Notes: generated by a model not told the origin, from the sequence alone. A stretch of 64,000 bases of DNA from Amycolatopsis orientalis DSM 40040 = KCTC 9412 (GCF_000478275.1 NZ_ASJB01000046.1:62001-126000), one strand, 5' to 3'; positions 7,879 to 16,814 are shown, counted from the first letter of the stretch. A program made the numbers and translations.

Positions 7879-9030
7879 CTAGGCGGCGTCCAGTACGACG
7901 GCGGTGACGTAGCCGCCCATCCCGATCGACGTCTTGACGGTGAGCCCGCTTTCCGGCCGCGACGGTCCGTCCATCAGCTGCGGATGCCCGTCCGCCACCG
8001 GTTTCGGCGCCGGGATGAGGTCACGCCGCGCCGCGAGGCAGGTCGTCACGATCTCGGTCAGCGCGCTGCCCGACTGGCTGTGCCCGGTCAGCGGTTTGAT
8101 CGAGAAGATCTCGGTACTGCCCGGGAAGACCGCTTCGAGGATCTGGGCTTCCGTGCGATGGCAGAGTTTCGTGCCGGTTCCGTGCGCGTTCACGTACCGG
8201 ACGTCCGCCGCGTCGGCGTTCGCGTTCTCCAGTGCCTCGGTCACCGCCGCGATGGCGGTCGACGGATCGGGGTCGAGTGCCATCGCGTTGTGCGCCTCGT
8301 GCGTCATGGCGCCGCCGAGCACGGTGGCGTACGAGTCCGTCTTCTGCCGGGTCATCACCACCGCGATCGACGCCTCGGAGAAGGTGAAACCCCTTGTGCC
8401 CTCTTGGAAAGGGCGGCACGCGTCGAGCGGCGGCACGTCGGTGACCGCGACGCCGCAGTGCACGAAATGCCGGACGACCTGCCGGGTCGCGGACAGATCG
8501 GTGGTGACCACCACGACGTCGTCGGCCATCCCCGCGTCCAGCCACATCTTCGCGGTGAGCACCGCGGCGTTGCCGGTCGCGCACATCGCGGATGCGGTCA
8601 TCGACGGGCCGTGGAAGCCGAATTCGGCCATCAGCGAGGTGATCGGCGTCGACGGCATCATGCCGATGAACTCGCGCCGGTACGCGAGCCGTTCCCCGAG
8701 GGCGTGGAAACCGTCCCAGGTGCGCATGTCGTCGCGGACGCCGCCGTAGATGAGCCCGACCCGGCGGCCGGGTGTCCAGCCGTTCGCCCCGGCGTCCTCG
8801 ATCGCTTCCCGTGCCGCCGCGAGCAGCGCGCGGCAATGCAGGCTCCCGTCCCTCGGTCTGCCGCCCTCGGGGATGTGGCCGACCCAACCGGGCAGTTCGC
8901 GGGTCTCGCCGAACCCGTCGACGAGCTGGGCGCCGGGGAGGCCGCTCGCGAGGCCCTGCCAGAGTGATTCGCGCCCCCAGCCGTAGGCGGTTACGGCTCC
9001 GATGCCGCAGATGTCGGTTTTGCTCCGCAC
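7879..9030 (-). CDS. Stand-alone beta-ketoacyl synthase (FabF-like)
   Basis: The 383-residue thiolase-fold enzyme carries the ketosynthase triad: Cys in SAMCATGNA, His in NAHGTGT and His in PLTGHSQSGSA. It would condense an acyl group with malonyl-ACP. It is somewhat shorter than FabF (about 410), and no ACP, acyltransferase or ketoreductase gene is next to it, so it is not part of an evident polyketide cluster. GTG 9030 has a GAAGGGA ribosome site. It is divergent from the diguanylate cyclase gene, with 134 bases between them. Confidence 0.85.
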   Translation of the reverse strand: MRSKTDICGIGAVTAYGWGRESLWQGLASGLPGAQLVDGFGETRELPGWVGHIPEGGRPRDGSLHCRALLAAAREAIEDAGANGWTPGRRVGLIYGGVRDDMRTWDGFHALGERLAYRREFIGMMPSTPITSLMAEFGFHGPSMTASAMCATGNAAVLTAKMWLDAGMADDVVVVTTDLSATRQVVRHFVHCGVAVTDVPPLDACRPFQEGTRGFTFSEASIAVVMTRQKTDSYATVLGGAMTHEAHNAMALDPDPSTAIAAVTEALENANADAADVRYVNAHGTGTKLCHRTEAQILEAVFPGSTEIFSIKPLTGHSQSGSALTEIVTTCLAARRDLIPAPKPVADGHPQLMDGPSRPESGLTVKTSIGMGGYVTAVVLDAA

Positions 9031-9164
9031 GTGTTTCCCTTCAACTACATTCCGTCAACGCTGGGGTGGAAAAGCCGCACCGATCGGCTGGCCGAGGAGG
9101 ACGGCTACGTCGATTTAGTGATCTAATCGGAAGCTACATCAGTCGAGTAGGGGGTTTGGATCAC

Positions 9165-11762
9165 ATGGATCCTGACGATCTCGACGGTGGGACTCCCGAC
9201 ACCCGCCGGCCCTCGGATCAGGATTCCTCGCCAGCGAACGGCGCCACGACCTGCACGGTTGGCGTATCCGGCCCGCCGGTCGGGACGACCTCCCGGCACG
9301 CGTCGCTCGTCCGTCTGCTGACCGAGCTGTCCACCGAGAGGGATCATCGTGGTGACCCGGCTCTCGCTTTTCTGAGCCAGGGGTACCGCCTTTTGGAGCA
9401 AAATTCCGACGGCGGGACTTTGGGTACGCAATACCTCACGATGGTCGAAGCGAGTCCGTACGGCATCTGTGTCCATCAGCGCGGCAAGGTCGTGTTCGTC
9501 AACTCGGCCGCGATGCGGTTCGTCGGCGCCTCGGTGTCGACCGAACTCGTCGGCCTGCACATCACGGACATGGTCGACACCGGCTCGCAGGACGCGCTGC
9601 TCGCCCGGATCGGGTCGCTGGCCGCGCCCGGTTCGTTCAGCGAGCCGACCGAGATGACGCTGCTGACCCTCGGCGGCGGCAAGGTCACCGTCGAATCCCA
9701 GGCGGTGCTCACCACGTGGGAGGGCAAACCCGCCTACCAGGTGATCATGCGCGACCTGAGCACGCAGAAGGCCGCCGAAGCCGGCCTGCGGTTCCAGGCC
9801 GCGCTGGTCGGCCACGCCAGTGACGCGATCATCGCGACCTCGCCCGACGGACTGGTGACGAGCTGGAATCCGGCGGCCGAAGCGGTCTACGGGCACGAAC
9901 TCGACGAGGTCATCGGGGTTCCGGTGTCGGAGGTCGTCGGCGCGCCGATGGACCCGCGGGAGGTCGTCGCGGCGGGCGGCGTCGTGCAGGCGACGCATTT
10001 CAGCGCCGACGGCACCGCGCTGGCGGTGCGCGTCTCGGCGGCCGAGATGTTCGACGGTTACGTGCTCCTGTGCGCCGACGAGACCGCGCAGCGCCGGGCC
10101 GAAGCCGAATTCGCGACCGTCGTCGAAACGCTCGACGAAGGTGTGCTGGTGGTCGGCCCGAGCGGGCGGATCGAGCTGGCGAACTCCGCCGCGCACCGGA
10201 TCTCCGGCGTGCCGGAGGGGTCGCTGATCGGCCTGGAGAGCCGGACGCTGCGGTTGCACGACGAGCGGGGTGTCCCGGTGCCGGTCGACGATCTGCCGTC
10301 CGCGCGGGTGCGGCGTTCCGGGAAGGTCGAGACGGGGCGGGTCGTGCAGGTGCGGCGGCGGGACGGCGCGCACCGGTGGCTTTCGCTGACGTCCGGTCCG
10401 CTGATGGCGCCGGGGCAGAGCGTGCCTTCGGTGCTGACGTCGTTCGCCGACATCACCGAACGGCGGGCGATCAGCGAGCGGCTGGCCTACGAGGCGACCC
10501 ATGACCCGCTGACCAGGCTGGCGAACCGCACGCTCGCGCTGAACCATCTGCGGCGGACGATCGCCGATCCGGCGCTCACCACGACGGTGCTGTTCATCGA
10601 CCTCGACAAGTTCAAGATCATCAACGATTCGCTCGGTCATACCGTCGGCGACCAGGTGCTGCGCATCATCGGCGAGCGGCTGCGGGCCGCCGCCGGGCAC
10701 TCGGACCTGGTCGGACGGCTCGGCGGGGACGAGTTCCTGGTCATCACCACCGGTTATACCGAAGCCGCGGAGGTGCGGGCGCTGGCCGACCATCTCCAGC
10801 GGCGGCTCGCCGAGTCGCTGACCGTGCACGGCCGGGAACTGCATATCAATACGAGCATCGGAATAGTGCTCGCCGAACCCGGTGATACCCGCACCGCCGA
10901 TGAATTGCTGGAAGACGCCGATTTGGCGATGTACCAGGCGAAGACATTCGGACCCGGCCGATATGCGTTCTATGCGCCGATCATGCGGGAACGGGTCCAG
11001 GATCGTTTCATTCTCGAACAGGATCTGCGGAACGCGGTCGCGGAAGGCCTGATCGAGACCGTTTATCAGCCCGTCGTGGATTTGCGGACCGGCGACATGG
11101 TCGCGGTGAAGGCGAAGTCCCGCTGGGATCATCCTGTTCGGGGACCGATCGATCCGGCGGAATTGGTCGAGATCGCCGACGACGGCGATCTTCTGACGAT
11201 CATCGGTGCGGAGGTTCTTGCCAAAGCCGCCGGCGAGATCTCCCGATGGCGTGCCGATCATGATGTGCACTGTAATGTGAATGTGAGTCTTTCGGTGCGC
11301 CAATTGGGCGATCCCACGCTACTGCAATTGGTCCAGACCACTTTGGACGAAGCGGGGCTGGGACCGCAGGATCTCAGTCTCGACGTCGACGAAACGGCGC
11401 TGAAAGACGCGGCCGACGCCGTCGACGCGCTGCGGAAGACCGGGGTCAAGGTCACCGCGGAACGGTTCGGCGCCGGGTATTCCTCACTGGCGCAGTTGTG
11501 CCGTCTCGATCTCAACGTGATCGAAATCGACCGCTCTTTCGTGGCCGATCTCGGAAGGTCGAGCGATGCCGAGCCGATCGTCGCCGGAATCATGGCGATG
11601 GCGCACGCGGTCGATCTCGTGGTGGTCGCCGAAGGGGTCGAGACCGAGCGGCAATTGAAGGTGCTGCACGAACTCGGCTGCGATTGGGCGAAGGGGCCGC
11701 TGGTGGCCCCGCCGGGTCCGGTGGGGGACCTGAAGTCCGCGTACGAACACGTCGTGCGGTGA
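9165..11762 (+). CDS. PAS-PAS-PAS-GGDEF-EAL c-di-GMP protein with degenerate EAL
   Basis: The 865-residue cytoplasmic protein has a disordered N-terminus (about 1-80), three PAS-like sensor domains (about 85-425), a GGDEF diguanylate cyclase domain (intact GGDEF at 520-524) and a C-terminal EAL domain. The inhibitory RxxD site before GGDEF is absent (GHSD). The EAL catalytic motif is KAK (649-651) and other metal-binding positions are altered (LDVDE; ERFGAGYSS), so the EAL half is probably a binding or regulatory domain, not a phosphodiesterase. The architecture is like Streptomyces CdgA-type proteins that control development. ATG 9165 is preceded by GGGGG at a long spacing; reading further upstream would run antisense into the ketosynthase gene. 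Confidence 0.88.
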   Translation: MDPDDLDGGTPDTRRPSDQDSSPANGATTCTVGVSGPPVGTTSRHASLVRLLTELSTERDHRGDPALAFLSQGYRLLEQNSDGGTLGTQYLTMVEASPYGICVHQRGKVVFVNSAAMRFVGASVSTELVGLHITDMVDTGSQDALLARIGSLAAPGSFSEPTEMTLLTLGGGKVTVESQAVLTTWEGKPAYQVIMRDLSTQKAAEAGLRFQAALVGHASDAIIATSPDGLVTSWNPAAEAVYGHELDEVIGVPVSEVVGAPMDPREVVAAGGVVQATHFSADGTALAVRVSAAEMFDGYVLLCADETAQRRAEAEFATVVETLDEGVLVVGPSGRIELANSAAHRISGVPEGSLIGLESRTLRLHDERGVPVPVDDLPSARVRRSGKVETGRVVQVRRRDGAHRWLSLTSGPLMAPGQSVPSVLTSFADITERRAISERLAYEATHDPLTRLANRTLALNHLRRTIADPALTTTVLFIDLDKFKIINDSLGHTVGDQVLRIIGERLRAAAGHSDLVGRLGGDEFLVITTGYTEAAEVRALADHLQRRLAESLTVHGRELHINTSIGIVLAEPGDTRTADELLEDADLAMYQAKTFGPGRYAFYAPIMRERVQDRFILEQDLRNAVAEGLIETVYQPVVDLRTGDMVAVKAKSRWDHPVRGPIDPAELVEIADDGDLLTIIGAEVLAKAAGEISRWRADHDVHCNVNVSLSVRQLGDPTLLQLVQTTLDEAGLGPQDLSLDVDETALKDAADAVDALRKTGVKVTAERFGAGYSSLAQLCRLDLNVIEIDRSFVADLGRSSDAEPIVAGIMAMAHAVDLVVVAEGVETERQLKVLHELGCDWAKGPLVAPPGPVGDLKSAYEHVVR

Positions 11763-11892
11763 ACCGGGCGCCGTCCGCGCACGTGGTCCCCGGTGAGAAC
11801 GTTCCTCGCCGCTGACAGGACCAAAGCCTCCTGTTCCTCCCGGTCTTCGCGGCGCAGTCTTGTCGGTGGGGAACCGGGTAAGGAGGCGCGTC

Positions 11893-12477
11893 ATGTCGCT
11901 GGTGTTCCTGTGGCGCCGGATCCACCTCGGCCGGAACCCGCTCGCCAGGGTCTGGGACCGGATCGAAGCGGCGATCCTCGTCGGCGGTGTCGCGGCGGCG
12001 CTGCTCGGCGTCCCGCTGGCCGCGGCCGCCGGTTCGGAGGCCTACGCGAGCGCGATGGCGCGCTCGGCGCTCGAAATGGCCGGGCGTCATTCGACGACGG
12101 CGTTCCTGCTCGAAGACGCTCCTCCGGCCCACTTCGGCGTCGACGGGACCCCCTCGACCCAGACCGCCGAGGTGGCGGCTCGCTGGGCATTGCCGGATGG
12201 GACCTTTCGCGAAGCGCCCGTCACCGCCGATCTCGGTGCTTCGGCGGGCGAAGGCGTGACGGTGTGGCTCGACGAGTCCGACGCCCTCGTCGCTCCGCCG
12301 GTGACTCCCGCTGACGCGACCAGTACGGGAGTCGGTGTCGGGGTGGGGGTCTGGCTGATCGCGGTGACGCTGCTGGCGGCGGGGTATCTGCTCGCGCGCC
12401 ACCTGCTGGACCGGGCGCGGCGCGCGGCCTGGGATCGCGAGTGGGAACGGGTCGGGCAGGACTGGACGCGCTCCTGA
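11893..12477 (+). CDS. Two-pass membrane protein (Rv1733c-like)
   Basis: The 194-residue protein begins with the basic segment FLWRRIHLGRNPLARVWDR, a transmembrane helix (about residues 25-50), an extracytoplasmic domain with Glu/Asp/Thr, a second helix (about 145-170) and a charged tail. This two-helix layout matches the actinobacterial Rv1733c-like membrane-protein family, whose function is unknown. ATG 11893 has an excellent AAGGAGG ribosome site at 11880-11886. Confidence 0.8.
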   Translation: MSLVFLWRRIHLGRNPLARVWDRIEAAILVGGVAAALLGVPLAAAAGSEAYASAMARSALEMAGRHSTTAFLLEDAPPAHFGVDGTPSTQTAEVAARWALPDGTFREAPVTADLGASAGEGVTVWLDESDALVAPPVTPADATSTGVGVGVGVWLIAVTLLAAGYLLARHLLDRARRAAWDREWERVGQDWTRS

Positions 12478-12494
12478 GTGCCCTCTCGTCGCCT

Positions 12495-12587
12495 TTAGCG
12501 GGCTAAACGCGACCTCCCGGGACGTTCGCAGTTAGCGGGCTAAACGCGACGCGGCGGGGGCACTCGCAATTAGCGGGCTAAACGCGA
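12495..12587. repeat. Three direct repeats, family D (TTAGCGGGCTAAACGCGA)
   Basis: The 18-base unit TTAGCGGGCTAAACGCGA occurs at 12495, 12532 and 12570 without change, spaced 37 and 38 bases apart. Each unit contains the small palindrome TTAGCgggCTAA. The array fills the gap between the membrane-protein gene and the tetR gene. A palindromic relative lies at 42201-42234. The spacing is about 3.5 helical turns, so regulator binding is possible, but the relation to the genome-wide repeat families favours a dispersed repeat. Confidence 0.85.
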
Positions 12588-12605
12588 GCGGGGAGGGTTG
12601 TCTCT

Positions 12606-12623
12606 GTACCTACTAGTATGTAC
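12606..12623. promoter_or_regulatory. Putative TetR-family operator over the tetR start
   Basis: The imperfect palindrome GTACCTACTAGTATGTAC is centred on ACTAGT and covers the proposed ATG. TAGTAT inside it could serve as a -10 box. This is a likely autoregulatory site for the TetR protein encoded next. Confidence 0.5.
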
Positions 12624-13196
12624 GGTGTCAGCGTGGACAAGAGGGAACGGCTCATCGAGAGCACTCGCGAACTTCTGTGGGAGCGCGGGTACGTCGGCAC
12701 CAGCCCGAAGGCGATCCAGGAGCGCTCCGGCGCCGGCCAGGGCAGCATGTACCACCACTTCCAGGGCAAATCCGAACTCGCGCTGGCCGCGATCGGCCGC
12801 AACGCCGACGACCTGCGGGTCAAGGCGGAAGCCGAGTTCGCCGGACCCGGCACGGTCGTCGAGCGGATCGCCGTCTACCTGCGCCGCGAGCGTGACGTGC
12901 TCAAGGGCTGCCCGGTCGGCAAGCTCACCCAGGATCCGGACGTGATGGCGGATCCGGACCTGCGAAGGCCGGTCGAGGAGACCTTCGGCTGGCTCACCGG
13001 CCGTCTCGCCGAACTGCTCGACGAGGGCCGCGCGGTCGGCGAACTCGACCGGTCCCTCGACCCCGCCGCCACGGCGACCGCGCTGGTCGCGGTCCTGCAG
13101 GGCGGTTACGTCCTCGCCCGCGCCGCGGGCTCGCCGGACGTTTTCGCGAAAGCCGTCGAAGGGGCTCTCGGGCTCCTCACCACCAAGGAGAACTGA
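12618..13196 (+). CDS. TetR-family transcriptional regulator
   Basis: The 192-residue protein has an N-terminal helix-turn-helix of the TetR type (about residues 10-58; the motif GAGQGSMYHHFQGKSEL is diagnostic) and a helical ligand-binding domain containing a KGCPVG segment seen in TetR_C groups. ATG 12618 has no ribosome site and lies within the palindrome; GTG 12633 is an alternative start downstream of a possible -10. It overlaps nothing and is followed one base later by the tautomerase gene, which is probably its target. Confidence 0.88.
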   Translation: MYGVSVDKRERLIESTRELLWERGYVGTSPKAIQERSGAGQGSMYHHFQGKSELALAAIGRNADDLRVKAEAEFAGPGTVVERIAVYLRRERDVLKGCPVGKLTQDPDVMADPDLRRPVEETFGWLTGRLAELLDEGRAVGELDRSLDPAATATALVAVLQGGYVLARAAGSPDVFAKAVEGALGLLTTKEN

Positions 13197-13197
13197 C

Positions 13198-13560
13198 ATG
13201 CCCTTCGTCCGCATCGACGCCATCGGGACCGACAAGCTCGAAGCCCTCGGCAACGCCGTCCACGACGCGATGGTCGAGACGCTCGGCATCCCGGCCGACG
13301 ACCGCTTCCAGGTCCTCAACGGCCGGAGCACCTTGAAATACGATGACTACCTGGGGATCCACCGGGACGAAGGGGTCGTGTTCGTCGCGATCACCATGCG
13401 GCCGGGCCGGACCGACGTGCAGAAGAAGTCGCTGTACCGGCGTATCGCGGAACTCGCGGAGGAGTACTCGGGGACGGAGCCGCGGAACGTGCTCGTCACG
13501 ATCACCGAGACCGATCTGGTCAACTGGTCGTTCGGGAACGGCGAAGCGCAATACGCGTGA
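13198..13560 (+). CDS. Tautomerase-superfamily protein
   Basis: The 120-residue protein begins MPFVRID; Pro becomes the N-terminal catalytic base after Met removal in the 4-oxalocrotonate tautomerase/MSAD superfamily. The length fits the fused two-unit (MSAD-like) class. An AAGGAG ribosome site lies in the end of tetR, one base separates the two genes, and they form an operon. The substrate is unknown, probably an enol or unsaturated acid. Confidence 0.85.
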   Translation: MPFVRIDAIGTDKLEALGNAVHDAMVETLGIPADDRFQVLNGRSTLKYDDYLGIHRDEGVVFVAITMRPGRTDVQKKSLYRRIAELAEEYSGTEPRNVLVTITETDLVNWSFGNGEAQYA

Positions 13561-14289
13561 TCACGCGACGTCAGCCGTCACGCGCCGGCGGGGTTCGACA
13601 GGAGCGGTACTGAAGGCGTGCTGCTCCAGCAGCCACCACGTGTCGCGCCCGAAAGACCAGGTCAGCAGGCCCAGTGCGCCCAGCGTGACGGCGTAGGCGG
13701 TCCACAGCGGCAAGAGCGTCGAGGCCGCCATGACCAGCACGATGCCCTGCACGGCCGCGACCGTCTTCCGCGCCATGCTCGACGGCAGCGGGTTGTTCAG
13801 CCACGGCCACAACCGGCTCGCGGCGACGAAGACGTACCGCATCGCGCCGATCGTGAGGACCCACGGTCCCAGTGACTGCGCGACGGTGACGCTCAGGATC
13901 AGGATCAGATACGCGTCGACCTCCATGTCGAAACGCGCGCCGAGCGGTGACACCGTGCCGGTGCGGCGGGCGACCTGGCCGTCGACGGCGTCCAGCGCCA
14001 GCGCCACCGAGGCGATGACGACCATCGCGGCGATCTCCCGGCCCGCGGTGTCGACGACGAGCGCGGTCACGCAGCCGACCAGCGCGGAGCGGCCGAGCGT
14101 GACGGCGTCGGCCGGGCCGAGGGAGCGCGCGGTGCTCCGGTTCAGGCCGTAGGTCAGGAATCCGCCGACGGCGACGCCGTAGACCGATCCGGCGATCCAG
14201 CCCAGCGGGCCCAGTCCGACGACGGCGTCCAGTCCGCCGAGAAGGGCCAGCTGGACGAGGACCCCCAGGAAAACTCCGGGGTTGATCAC
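13561..14289 (-). CDS. CDP-alcohol phosphatidyltransferase-family membrane enzyme
   Basis: The 242-residue protein carries the full family signature D-x2-DG-x2-AR-x8-G-x3-D-x3-D (DAVDGQVARRTG...GARFDMEVD), about residues 100-125, and about six hydrophobic helices. The family transfers a phospho-alcohol head group from CDP-activated donors in the membrane. GTG 14289 has a GAGGAGG ribosome site. It is divergent from the MDR gene with 60 bases between the starts, which ties it to the pterin-like cluster; its donor and acceptor are unknown. Confidence 0.88.
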   Translation of the reverse strand: MINPGVFLGVLVQLALLGGLDAVVGLGPLGWIAGSVYGVAVGGFLTYGLNRSTARSLGPADAVTLGRSALVGCVTALVVDTAGREIAAMVVIASVALALDAVDGQVARRTGTVSPLGARFDMEVDAYLILILSVTVAQSLGPWVLTIGAMRYVFVAASRLWPWLNNPLPSSMARKTVAAVQGIVLVMAASTLLPLWTAYAVTLGALGLLTWSFGRDTWWLLEQHAFSTAPVEPRRRVTADVA

Positions 14290-14349
14290 GAGGCCTCCTC
14301 GTTATGGTGACGACGACCCCGTTTTCGAGGTCCGACATGAGAGGACACG

Positions 14350-15330
14350 ATGGAACGCGCCTTCTGGTTCAGTGGTTCCGGTGGCGGCGAGCTGAGGCCG
14401 GTCACGCTCCCTCCGGTCGGCGACGGCGACGTGCTGGTCCGCACCCTGTGCACCGGTGTCAGCCGGGGCACCGAGACGCTCGTCTTCCGCGGCGAGGTCC
14501 CGGCGAGCCAGCGCGAGGCCATGCGCGCGCCGTTCCAGGAAGGCGACTTCCCCGGGCCCGTGAAGTACGGCTACCTCAATGTGGGCGTCGTCGAACAAGG
14601 TCCGGCCGAACTGGTCGGCCAGGTCGTGTTCTGTCTCTATCCGCATCAGACCCGCTACGTCGTCCCCGCGTCGGCCGTCACGCCGGTGCCGCGCGGGGTG
14701 CCGCCGGAGCGCGCGATCCTCGCCGGGACGGTCGAGACCGCGGTCAACGCCGTCTGGGACGCCGCGCCGAAACTCGGCGACCGGATCGCCGTGATCGGTG
14801 CCGGCATGGTCGGCGGAAGCGTCGCGAAACTGCTTGCCGGTTTCCCGGCGACCCGGGTGCAGCTGATCGACGTCGACCCGGAGCGCGCGAAGATCGCCGA
14901 AGCGCTCGGTGTCGACTTCTCGACACCGGAGGACGCGCTGGGCGACTGCGACCTAGTCGTGCACGCCAGCGCGAGCGAGTCCGGGCTCGCGCGGGCACTG
15001 GAACTGCTCGCGCCGGAGGGCGAGGTCATCGAGCTGAGCTGGTACGGCGACCGCCGGATCAGCGTCCCGCTCGGCGAGAACTTCCACTCCCGCCGGTTGA
15101 CGATCCGCTCCAGCCAGGTCGGCATGGTCTCCCCGGCGCGGCGCGCGAACCGGAGCTACGCCGACCGCTTGGCGATCTCTTTGCGTCTTCTGGCCGATCC
15201 GGCCTTTGAGGTGCTGGTCAGCGGGGAATGCAGGTTCCATGAACTGCCGGACGTGCTGCCGCGTTTGGCCGCGAATGAACCGGGAACGCTCTGCCTCCGT
15301 GTCACCTATCAGGTGGAGGACACGCGTTAA
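14350..15330 (+). CDS. MDR-family oxidoreductase (BchC-like, no catalytic zinc Cys)
   Basis: The 326-residue medium-chain dehydrogenase has the Rossmann motif GAGMVGG (near residue 152) and the GVSRGTET segment typical of BchC-like members in place of the zinc-binding Cys/His motif of alcohol dehydrogenases. It should oxidise or reduce a hydroxyl/carbonyl with NAD(P). ATG 14350 follows GAGAGGA. It is the first gene of the rightward run 14350-19238 and probably acts on the cluster's product; the substrate is not known. Confidence 0.85.
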   Translation: MERAFWFSGSGGGELRPVTLPPVGDGDVLVRTLCTGVSRGTETLVFRGEVPASQREAMRAPFQEGDFPGPVKYGYLNVGVVEQGPAELVGQVVFCLYPHQTRYVVPASAVTPVPRGVPPERAILAGTVETAVNAVWDAAPKLGDRIAVIGAGMVGGSVAKLLAGFPATRVQLIDVDPERAKIAEALGVDFSTPEDALGDCDLVVHASASESGLARALELLAPEGEVIELSWYGDRRISVPLGENFHSRRLTIRSSQVGMVSPARRANRSYADRLAISLRLLADPAFEVLVSGECRFHELPDVLPRLAANEPGTLCLRVTYQVEDTR

Positions 15331-15351
15331 GGGCACGATCTGGGAGGTCCG

Positions 15352-15750
15352 TTGTTCAGTATCACCGTCCGCGACCACGTCATGGTGGCCCACAGCTTCC
15401 GCGGCGAGGTCTTCGGGCCCGCGCAGAAACTGCACGGCGCCACCTTCGTGGTGGATGCGACGTTCCGCCGGTCCGAACTGGACGCCGACAACATCGTCGT
15501 CGACATCGGCAAGGCGACCGAAGAGCTCAAAGCGGTGCTCGCCGATCTGAACTACCGCAACCTCGACGACGTGCCCGAGTTCGCCGGGATCAACACCTCG
15601 ACCGAGTTCCTGGCCAAGGTCATCGCCGACCGGCTCGCCGATCGTGTCCACGCGGGCGCCCTCGGTGAGGGGGCGCGCGGGCTCGAAGGGATCACCGTCT
15701 CGCTGCACGAGTCCCATGTCGCGTGGGCGAGCTACGAGCGTGCGCTGTGA
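15352..15750 (+). CDS. 6-pyruvoyltetrahydropterin synthase/QueD homologue with a dismantled active site
   Basis: The 132-residue T-fold protein keeps family landmarks (His14, His28, and the pterin-anchoring LHES with Glu120) but has Ala30 where the third zinc His of HGH should be, no Cys upstream of LHG, and LNYRNLDD in place of the catalytic LDHHYLND. It therefore lacks one zinc ligand, the nucleophilic Cys and the Asp-His pair, and should not catalyse the PTPS or QueD reaction, but can still bind a pterin-like ligand. This is the pattern I recall for S. coelicolor SCO6650. The TTG start has a GGGAGG site; the gene ends in a GTGA overlap with the next one. Confidence 0.9.
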   Translation: MFSITVRDHVMVAHSFRGEVFGPAQKLHGATFVVDATFRRSELDADNIVVDIGKATEELKAVLADLNYRNLDDVPEFAGINTSTEFLAKVIADRLADRVHAGALGEGARGLEGITVSLHESHVAWASYERAL

Positions 15751-16814
15751 GCGGCCTGCATGTCGTCCTTCCCAACGACATCGACGACCTGAGCGCGCCG
15801 AGCGGCGGCAACGTCTACGACCGCCGCCTGTGCGACGGCCTCGCCGCCACCGGCGTGGAGGTCCACGAGATCGCCGTGCGTGGGAACTGGCCGCGGCCTG
15901 ACACCGAGGCGCGCAAGGTCCTGGCCCGCAAACTCGCCGGGCTGCCCGACGGTTCGGCGGTCCTGCTCGACGGGCTGGTCGCCTGCGGGGTGCCCGAGGT
16001 GATCGTGCCGTCGGCGCAGCGGCTGTCGATCGCGGTGCTGGTGCATCTGCCGCTGGCCGACGAAACGGGCCTTTCGCCGTCGCTCGCCGCCGAACTCGAC
16101 CGGCTGGAGCGGGAGACGCTCGGCGCGGTCGAGGCCGTGGTCGCGACCAGCGAATGGGCGGCGCGGCGGCTGATCGAGCATCACGGGCTCGCCCCGCATC
16201 GCGTACACGTGGTGCCTCCCGGGGTCGACAAGGCCGAGGTCGCGTCCGGGAGTCTGGCCGGGACGCATCTGGTCTGCGTCGCCAACGTGACCCCGCGCAA
16301 GGGACAGGGCCTGCTCGCGGACGCGCTCAAGTCGCTTTCGGACCTTCCGTGGATCTGTGAATGCGTCGGTGCCATCCGGCGCGAGACGCGCTACGTCGAG
16401 CGCCTGCGGCGGCACACCCTCGGCGACCGGTTCACCCTTACCGGCCCCCGGTCCGGCGAAGAGCTGGAAGCGACGTACGCCGCGGCAGACCTCCTCGTGC
16501 TGCCTTCGCGTGCGGAGACCTACGGCATGGTCGTCACCGAGGCGCTCGCGCACGGCATTCCCGTGCTGGCGACCGCTGTCGACGCCCTGCCGGACACCCT
16601 CGGCCAGGCGCCCGACGGCAGCGTGCCCGGGATGCTCGTCCCCGGCGACGACGTCAACGCGCTGGCCGCGGCCCTGCGCCGCTGGCTCACCGAACCTGAA
16701 CTGCGTGACCGGCTTCGCGCCTCCGCCCGCCTTCGCCGCGAGACGCTGACCGGCTGGGACGCGACGGCCCGCGGCGTCGCCGCCGTGCTGCTGAACGAAA
16801 GGACGGCGGCATGA
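15747..16814 (+). CDS. GT4-type glycosyltransferase, first copy
   Basis: The 355-residue GT-B enzyme has a loop PSGGNVYDRRL near the N-terminus, VANVTPRKGQ in the middle and the nucleotide-sugar EX7E motif (ETYGMVVTE) intact. It retains a GT4 fold and should transfer a sugar from an NDP-sugar with retention. The GTG start overlaps the PTPS-like stop (GTGA), so translation is coupled. A paralogue at 20933 shares the same architecture. The acceptor may be the pterin-like product of the cluster. Confidence 0.88.
   Translation: MSGLHVVLPNDIDDLSAPSGGNVYDRRLCDGLAATGVEVHEIAVRGNWPRPDTEARKVLARKLAGLPDGSAVLLDGLVACGVPEVIVPSAQRLSIAVLVHLPLADETGLSPSLAAELDRLERETLGAVEAVVATSEWAARRLIEHHGLAPHRVHVVPPGVDKAEVASGSLAGTHLVCVANVTPRKGQGLLADALKSLSDLPWICECVGAIRRETRYVERLRRHTLGDRFTLTGPRSGEELEATYAAADLLVLPSRAETYGMVVTEALAHGIPVLATAVDALPDTLGQAPDGSVPGMLVPGDDVNALAAALRRWLTEPELRDRLRASARLRRETLTGWDATARGVAAVLLNERTAA

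Noticed and set aside
7879..9030. Start of a polyketide gene cluster
   Set aside because: No acyltransferase, ACP, ketoreductase or chain-length factor is near. It is a single ketosynthase.
8772..9164. N-terminal extension of the PAS-GGDEF protein
   Set aside because: It would read antisense through the ketosynthase gene start, and its residues are Arg/Ser/Pro-rich. ATG 9165 fits better.
15352..15750. Functional QueD of a queuosine or deazapurine pathway
   Set aside because: Zinc and catalytic residues are missing and no QueE or QueC homologue is in the cluster.
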